Source: Hemibagrus wyckioides
Lineage: Eukaryota > Chordata > Actinopteri > Siluriformes > Bagridae
Length of the DNA: 64,000 nucleotides
Assembly: GCF_019097595.1 (NCBI RefSeq)
Contig: NC_080710.1
Coordinates: 4,770,780-4,834,779, forward strand
Reading direction: 5' to 3'
Numbering within the stretch: position 1 is the first letter of the stretch; the number at the start of each line of letters is the position of its first letter. A program made the position numbers and the translations under genes. The notes below the pieces were generated by a model. That model ran no database searches, had not been told where the DNA came from, and worked only from the letters and a program-made list of their open reading frames with translations. Below are positions 47,236 through 64,000 of this stretch, one piece after another.

Positions 47236-47580
47236 TATATATCTCAAAAGTTTGGAATCACTCAAAAAATTGTATTGTTTTCCAAGGAGACACGAAATTA
47301 GTCTCAATAGATAATATATTGCAAAAGAACAGGACATGCAGTCAGAGCTAGAAATAATGATTTTGATGGAATATTTTCTTCAAACTTTGCCTTCATCAAA
47401 AAAAAAAAACACCTTTTGCAGCAATTACAGCCTGGACATTCTAGTGGTCAATTTTTCAAGATAATCTGATGAGATTTCACCCCATGCTTCCTGGAGCATC
47501 TCCCACAAGATGGATTGGCTTGATGGAGTCTTCCTCTGTAGCTGAAATCAGCTGAAAACTGATCCCAAAGTAGTGTATAT
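47236..47580. mobile_element. second Tc1-like fragment abutting family A copy
   Basis: Begins tctcaaaagtttggaatcac and contains ttttgcagcaattacagcct, words typical of another Tc1-like group. No intact frame and no opposite terminus are seen. It starts about 10 bp after the TA of the full-length element, so the insertion history is nested or adjacent. Confidence 0.55.
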
Positions 47581-48189
47581 ATAGTAGCGATAAATATTAA
47601 TAATATATAGAAATGAAATATAAAAAGTATAAAAAAGGTAGTAATATATACACCCCCTGTTCCACCTCCCTCACAGCCCCAGGTTTAGCTCCTCACCAGG
47701 TTCCAGTACCTTTGACTCGCCTGTAGGTGGTCTCCATCCTTTGCGGTGTTGCATCACACAGGAACTCACCCTTAGACATCTGAGCTACTAGGGCCTTCAG
47801 ACAACTGTCTATTTTGTTTGGAGTTTTATCTTTTAATTTAACATCACCTGAATGTTTTTTAGAGAAAATACACAGCTTGAACTGTGAACCCTGACCACAA
47901 TATGACAAACCAGTGCATTCTTAACCACTGAGCCATCAGGGTCTTAAGGGAACCGTTGCCTTTTGGGAACATATTTCTGCTACTTAACATCAGCCATAAC
48001 GTTGTTAAAGCAGCTTGGTGCTATTATAGGTTTGAACTCTGCATCACTGCAGTCTGGTGCAAGGCTGCTGGTTCCATCCTGACACCGGTCAAGTGTGATC
48101 AAGAACCCCCGCTCAGACATTATGTTGCTTTTCCAACCCTGACTTTACTTTATGAATAATTATAAATAGTTTTTCCACCTTCAGCTACA
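47581..48189. other. intergenic, nothing recognised
   Basis: AT-rich DNA between two transposon remnants; a SINE-like fragment (ccactgagccatcagggtct) occurs at 47926-47945. No gene was seen. Confidence 0.45.
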
Positions 48190-49310
48190 TAAAGAGAACG
48201 ATGCAGCAGCGCTTTAGACTTTTGTTCTGTCCAGCTCTCTCACCACACTCAAATAAGCCCATTGTACTCATCATCTTGGAGGCAACTGTGTCGTGTAACA
48301 TTACCTCAATTTACTCCTCCCTGCACTGGCTCCCTGTTAAGTTTGGAATTGCTTACAAACTATTTCTACTTACGTACAAGGCTCTAAATGGTTCAGCTCC
48401 CACGTATCTTCTAACACGCTACAATCCATCATGCTCTCTGAGATCACAAAACTCCAGACTTCTGGTAGTTCCCAGAATAGCAAAGTCCACTAAAAGGAGT
48501 AGAGCGTTTTCACATTCAGCTCCAAAACTGTGGCATAGCCTTCCTGACAGAGTTTGTGTTCCAGACACACTCTCCCAGTTTAAATGTAATTTAAAGACAT
48601 ATCTAATATACCCCATAACCTTGTGCTCCAGAACATCAGATCAAATGAATATTATCATCTTGTGCTTGCTAATATAATGAGCAACGGCTATGCTAATTCC
48701 ACTCTGCTTGCTTCTCTTTTTCTACCCATCCTCAGACATCTCGAAATGCACCAGCTCCAGTTGTGTTCTGTTTCATGAAGATTTCAGACAAAGAGAAGAT
48801 GCCAACCCCATGTGTACTTTGAGGACAACAACCTCTTAATCAATACACAAAATAACATTCTACACATGCTGTATCTCCTTCATTGAGCATCTGAAGACTT
48901 CAGCATGGAGTAGTTGGTGTTGAATCTGTAATGTACTCAGATGTTGAGCTAATTTATGAGTTTCTCAGGAGCTCCTGGTCACACGACTCCAACTGGCTGT
49001 ATATGACTGTATAAGGGACATTCACACTCTCCGGTGTTTATAATGATTTATAATCACACTCTCTGGTGTTTATAACAATGTATAATTCACACTCTCTGGT
49101 GTCACCCAAATGAGGATGAGGTTCCCTTTTGAGTCTGGTTCCTCTTGAGGTTTCTTCTTCTCTTACATCTAAGGGAATTTTTCCACGCTTCCTCATTAGG
49201 GATAGGTACAAATACATTTAAATACAAGTCTAATATTAATCTCGTTTTGTACTATATTTCTTATGTCCTGTAAAGCTGCTTTGAGACAATGTCCTTTTCT
49301 GGGACTTTGC
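48190..49310 (+). mobile_element. L2/CR1-like LINE 3' end relic
   Basis: 48285-48610 encodes the reverse-transcriptase C-terminal end (SLHWLPVKFGIAYKLFLLTY, YKALNGSAPTYL, RAFSHSAPKLWHSLP, LSQFKCNLKTYL), typical of L2/CR1-clade LINEs in fish. 49100-49310 (cctcttgaggtttcttcttc, ctgtaaagctgctttgagac) matches the usual 3' UTR of that group. It is 5'-truncated and lies 560 bp upstream of kctd5. Confidence 0.85.
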
Positions 49311-49873
49311 GTCCATTATTTGAACAAACATCACCAATTGCTTATTAATAAGTTGCTGGAAAATGGTAAGTGGGAAAAAAACCCAGAGAAACCTGAATGT
49401 TATTGCTATTCGTCCATTAAACCTCACTGGAACTTTCTCAGCTACATCATCATCATCATCATCAACAACAACAATAATAATAATCTCATGACGCCAGAAT
49501 AACACGCACCAATAACTGAAATAACACCATGTAAACAATAATAAATGCAAAACAAACAACATTCGACTTCTCCTTTAACAAAGCGCGCACTTGTGAGGGA
49601 TTCTGGGATCTGGCAACCCATCACTTCCAGGCTTCCCCAGACTGTGTGCTTGTGTTTTCACTCGCTTTAGTTTGGAGATCCGCGCGCGAGCTTCAGCACA
49701 GAGCCATGCGGTCATCTTAAACACCGGACCTTGCACTTTTACACAGTTTAAAGTGGAACCGGAAACAGCTTCTCAGCAGAGGTTTTTTTCCCCCTCATGT
49801 GATATAGATCGGATCTGATCGGACGGTCCGGTTTGAGCGCCCAGGGTAGAGAGAGAGAAAGAGAGAGAGAGAG

Positions 49874-57585
<7,712 letters not shown>

Positions 57586-59640
57586 GGCTCTCAGCTAAAA
57601 CGTCTACGTCTAAAAACAGATTTTTCATTTCTGAAATCTTTTCTTGGAGGAAAAATGATAGTGACAACAAGCGACCAATCAAAAGTAAGAAGAAGTGTGA
57701 TGGGCGTTGAGGCAAATACGGAAAAATTCTCGATACTATATATTCGTCATTTAGTATCTGACCGCATTATATATTTAAAAAATAAAGTTCAAAGTTTGGT
57801 GTGAAAGGAAAATAATCGACAAAGTGGCATGGATTATATCTTATAACGTAGGGTCTTTATTCCTTTTGCACCACATCAATTTGTTATTTACACACAACAA
57901 ACAACACTGTAGGTTTCGTTTATTCGTAATCTTAATCTAATGCTCCGCTTGCTGACGTTTCCGCCCTGAGAAAAGCGTTCTCAGAAGCATGAGCTCAAAT
58001 TCTCGCGTCCAACGTGTAGACTAGGCATGAGGAAGCGCTCCTTTGTGTCTCAGTGACCTTAACCTGTTTGTTTTAGGCTTGGTTTATCATTCAGTATTAG
58101 TTTTAATAGCGCCATAGAACTTAGCGCTCTGGAACATTCCATGGGTAGAACGTGACGTGAGTTGATGTTGGTCCTTGGACCCCTAAATATAATGACGTGG
58201 GTTGTGATTTCCGCCACTGTAACTAAAAAACGCCCCGCAGCTATGCTAAAAAGCTTTCTGCTTAGCTTGATGATCCGAGACGTGTTCGACATCCGCTGTC
58301 TGTCTCGCTGTAAACCTTTCCTCCAGGAAAACACACCTACACTTGTTGAGGAAAAATGAACAAAAACGGACTGTGTAGCTAAACATTGTGGCTGTGCGGT
58401 GTTCTGTAGGAGATGTAAACCTCAGGGAACTCTAATCGTGGCTGCAAATTTTGACCAGGGTTCCAGTTAGCACAGACCCACAGCACTTTATTCCTCTCAC
58501 ACCACTAGCATGTTTAACAATGGGCTACAGAACAACGTGTCAATCAAGAGAGGAGAAATCGAGGCTGGCTTAATGTCAATTAAGTCGTTTCCTCACCAGC
58601 CTCGATTTCTCCTCTCTCTTGATTATTAAAAAAAATGGAGCTAGTCATGTTACTGAGAATCTGAGGCGCTTTGTCCAAAAAGATCCAGCTTCACCTCTGA
58701 CTGTTAGGACGACTCTGACACTGGAGACTCCTTCCATGATTGTTTAAAGAAAAATAAGCATTAATTTACAAAAACTGTACGCTTTTATACAAGTATTAGA
58801 GCGTTAATCGACTCGAATAGAGTTAGTGACAATGTTAATGGACACTGAATACGCCGATGGTCAACGTGATTTGTGACGTATCTCTGCTGTTAGGGATCTA
58901 CCAATAAAACAAAATATCTACAGGCTCTGTGTTTTGGGGGATTTACACTTTGTTTTAGGATCTGCTAATATAATCTTACATTAAATACTTCATTTATTAA
59001 ACATAATCTGATCACATGAATCTGCTGAAGATTTATTTTACACATGATAAATGAGGCACTTCGGGGTGTGTGTGCTGAGTCGCGTGTGTGAATCTATAAT
59101 ATAAGCCCTATTTATATTTGAACTGCTGCTCCTTTACTCACTTGCTTAAGGCAGTATAGTTATACTAATAAATGCATTCTATCAAAACGTTGTCTGCTTC
59201 TTCTTTTGTACATTATAGCCTGTATTTATAAAGTTTTTGTATTTCTGAATGAAATCCCTGTAAATTTCACAAGACTATGGCTTATGATAGGATTCCAATC
59301 CAACATTATTTGTCTTGCGCTGATGTTAATAACGTAGCCATCATTTAGATAAATTTCTTGCTTCCCAATCCCAGCCCTTTGCCGTTACCTTTTCCAGGTA
59401 TGATCTTTAAAATGTATCATTTTTGCAGTAACCTATAAATCCCTGAAACGTCCTTTTCTGCCAGTCACCTGTTATATGTTATAATAAATGTACATCTAAA
59501 ATTTAGCACACCTTTCATCTGTGAAGCATTTGAAATATTCCACATCTAAAGATCACAGGAAGAAGAAGAGCGTCCTCTCTCATTCTGTTTACTTTCAGTC
59601 ATACTGATGAAGATGAAGACAATTATCATGGTCAGTAACC
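57586..59640 (+). other. kctd5 3' UTR and intergenic DNA
   Basis: AATAAA at 57780-57785 is a possible kctd5 end. The rest is AT-rich; 58542-58624 holds a long hairpin, and 58716-58737 the dispersed tgacactggagactcc word. No coding segment was recognised. Confidence 0.5.
58542..58624. repeat. 27-bp stem inverted repeat, 27-base loop
   Basis: Left arm aatcaagagaggagaaatcg plus aggctgg (58542-58568) pairs with 58596-58624 (ccagcctcgatttctcctct plus ctcttgatt) with only a two-base bulge. The loop is 58569-58595. Function unknown; it may be a small foldback element or a structured RNA. Confidence 0.9.
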
Positions 59641-59644
59641 CTGA

Positions 59645-60560
59645 CCTCATGTGTGATATGCTTTGAAAGGCTGGTCAGAGACTCCATCATCAGGTCACAA
59701 CCTGACACTTTGGACCCATTACATTTTGCATACCGTCCAAACAGATTAACAGATGATGCCATCACACATCTGTTCCACTCCACACTAAGTCACCTGGACA
59801 GTATAAGGGGTCATTATGTTAAAATGCTCTATGTCGAATTACTGTTACAGCATTTAACACTAGACCTGTCCAGGGTGTACCCCCGCCTGTCGCCCAATGT
59901 GTGCTGAGATAGGCTCCAGCAGATCCCTGTGACACTAATTAAGAATAAAGCGCGGATATAGAAAATGGATGAATTTAACGCTATTATCCCCTCCACACTC
60001 ACCTGAAGAAACTGTCACTGGATCGCCAGTTTCCTGACTGGCAGACCACAGGCAGTAAGGATGGGCAGACAACTCTAACCTTCCATCACCTTCAGTTGTG
60101 TCCTGAGCCCCCTGCTGAACTCATGCCACACTTATGACTTACGTAACCACTTCCAACAATTAAGTTTACCGATGGCACCGTTGTGGTGGACATGACATGG
60201 TCAACGATGAGACAGCCTACCTAGAAGACACGTGGAGAACTGGCATCAAGAGAACAATGTCTTCCTGCAAAACAAAGGAGCTGAAAGTGGACTTTAGCAC
60301 AAAGCTGGAGAACGGGACCCGAGTTTAGTGAGTAGATAGCTTCCCATTCCTTGGTGTCAACATCTCGCAGGACTTGTCATGGACCTGTCTCCTCGACACC
60401 ATGGTGTGGAAGACCTGACAGCGTCTATACTAGCTCAGACGTCTGGAGGATATCAGAACGCCCTCAAAGGCACTTAGACCTGCAGCGTAGAAAGCATCCT
60501 GGCAGGAAACATCACACAACACTAAATATGAAGCTGTCTACTGTAATTCTGACAGGATTG
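59645..60560 (+). mobile_element. LINE reverse-transcriptase relic
   Basis: 59645-59850 encodes FERLVRDSII and DPLHFAYRPNRLTDDAITHL, characteristic of a fish non-LTR reverse transcriptase. After an insertion at 59861-59972 the frame resumes as NAIIPS-like codons, then further fragments including KFTDGTVVV where the catalytic YADD would be. Multiple frameshifts are present. A dead copy. Confidence 0.8.
59861..59972. mobile_element. short SINE-like insertion inside the LINE relic
   Basis: 112 bp containing ccagggtgtacccccgcctg, gataggctccagcagatccc and gatatagaaaatggatgaat, a widespread fish short-repeat body. Flanks are atttaacac (59852-59860) and atttaacgc (59973-59981), a nine-base near-identical target duplication. 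Confidence 0.8.
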
Positions 60561-63264
<2,704 letters not shown>

Positions 63265-64000
63265 ACGGAGGGGTGGATAAATACGGAGGTGTCAGCACTC
63301 GTTTATTTTTCATCTTCTTCCCCCCCTCCCCCCCCTCTCGCTGGGACTGAAAGGACTTTACGTGATGTCTGTGCCATCTGCCCCAACCCCACAGGCCCCG
63401 CCCCCTTGATAGTGATGTCACAAACACAGCCCCTGCCCCCATCGACAACCCCTCAGCAGGATAGCCTCGCTTTATCGCCGGCCAATCAGAAACGGACCTC
63501 ATCTATTCCCCACGTGCTTTTTTTTTTTTTCCCCTCCCCAGTCAACACAAACATGAAGTGACTATTAAATTTCTGTGTACGTATCGTGAGCGCGCGCGTG
63601 TGCATGTATGTTTCCTTTTATTTTAACGTCAAAATTCCCGTCATTGATTGTTTTGGTCCCCCCCATGATACAGAGTGAGAGCGTGTGTGTGGTCGGTAGC
63701 TCTGCTGAGATCTCTTCAGCGTGAAACTGGGTGGAATCTTGTTTTCTCGCACTTCTCTCCACACAGTGAAATTAGTTTGGGGGGGGTGAAAAAAAAAGAA
63801 AAGAATGATTAGCTTAAGGGTTAAATCAGCCGTAGCGACTTCGTTGCAGCTGCCGCACGCGAGCGCTGGTTTAAGTTGACTAATCGTAAATTTGGGATCA
63901 TTGTATGGTCAGAATTACTCATCACACCAGAATAGCTTCTTTCTCTTTCTCTCTCTCTCTCTCTTTTTTTTTTTTTTTTTTCTTTTTTTTTTTTTCTTTT
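63265..64000 (+). other. ube2i: ube2i 3' UTR
   Basis: Runs to the window end. It contains C-runs at 63319-63336, a T-run at 63518-63530, gtgagcgcgcgcgtgtgcat at 63585-63604 and a terminal CT/T-rich tract at 63940-64000. No AATAAA with clear context is seen, so the transcript may continue beyond the window. Confidence 0.55.

Noticed and set aside
47641..48180. Possible small gene between the Tc1-like element and the LINE relic
   Set aside because: Only short frames without family features, start context or splice consistency.

Overview
This window is vertebrate nuclear DNA, almost certainly from a teleost fish. Genes are split into short exons with GT-AG introns, (TG)n/(CA)n microsatellites are dense, and Tc1-like, hAT-like, RTE-like and L2-like transposon relics are scattered through introns and intergenic DNA. 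A siluriform (catfish) source is my weak guess; the sequence itself only secures 'teleost'.

Layout from left to right: the 3' two thirds of a carnitine palmitoyltransferase 1 gene (806-5248, +, truncated by the window edge); slow skeletal troponin T, tnnt1 (9189-12845, +); the axonemal dynein assembly factor dnaaf3 (16918-13015, -), tail-to-tail with tnnt1; an unrecognised gene joining one immunoglobulin V-set exon to a long coiled coil with a tandemly duplicated two-exon module (19305-24179, +); gnptg, the gamma subunit of GlcNAc-1-phosphotransferase (28181-24595, -); tsr3, the 18S rRNA aminocarboxypropyltransferase, diverging from gnptg across about 870 bp (29048-31966, +); the kinase gene pdpk1 (33598-43532, +); a transposon-rich gap holding a nearly intact Tc1-like element (45978-47225) and an L2-like relic; kctd5 (49874-57585, +), which carries an extra homologous penultimate exon; and ube2i/UBC9 (62251-63264, +), the SUMO E2. 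I joined exons by hand with matching splice phases. The complete genes give open products of 252 (tnnt1), 481 (dnaaf3), 295 (gnptg), 299 (tsr3), 537 (pdpk1), 214 (kctd5) and 158 (ube2i) residues.

The genes do not form one pathway. The order mixes two human blocks known to me: CPT1C/TNNT1/DNAAF3 (19q13) on the left and GNPTG/TSR3/UBE2I/PDPK1/KCTD5 (16p13.3) on the right. The Ig/coiled-coil gene sits between them. The points most worth a second look are the duplicated, possibly mutually exclusive kctd5 exon; the Ig/coiled-coil gene, which lacks the first V-set cysteine and any visible membrane segment; a foldback Tc1 derivative with an identical internal junction at two loci; and several insertions whose target-site duplications can be read directly.
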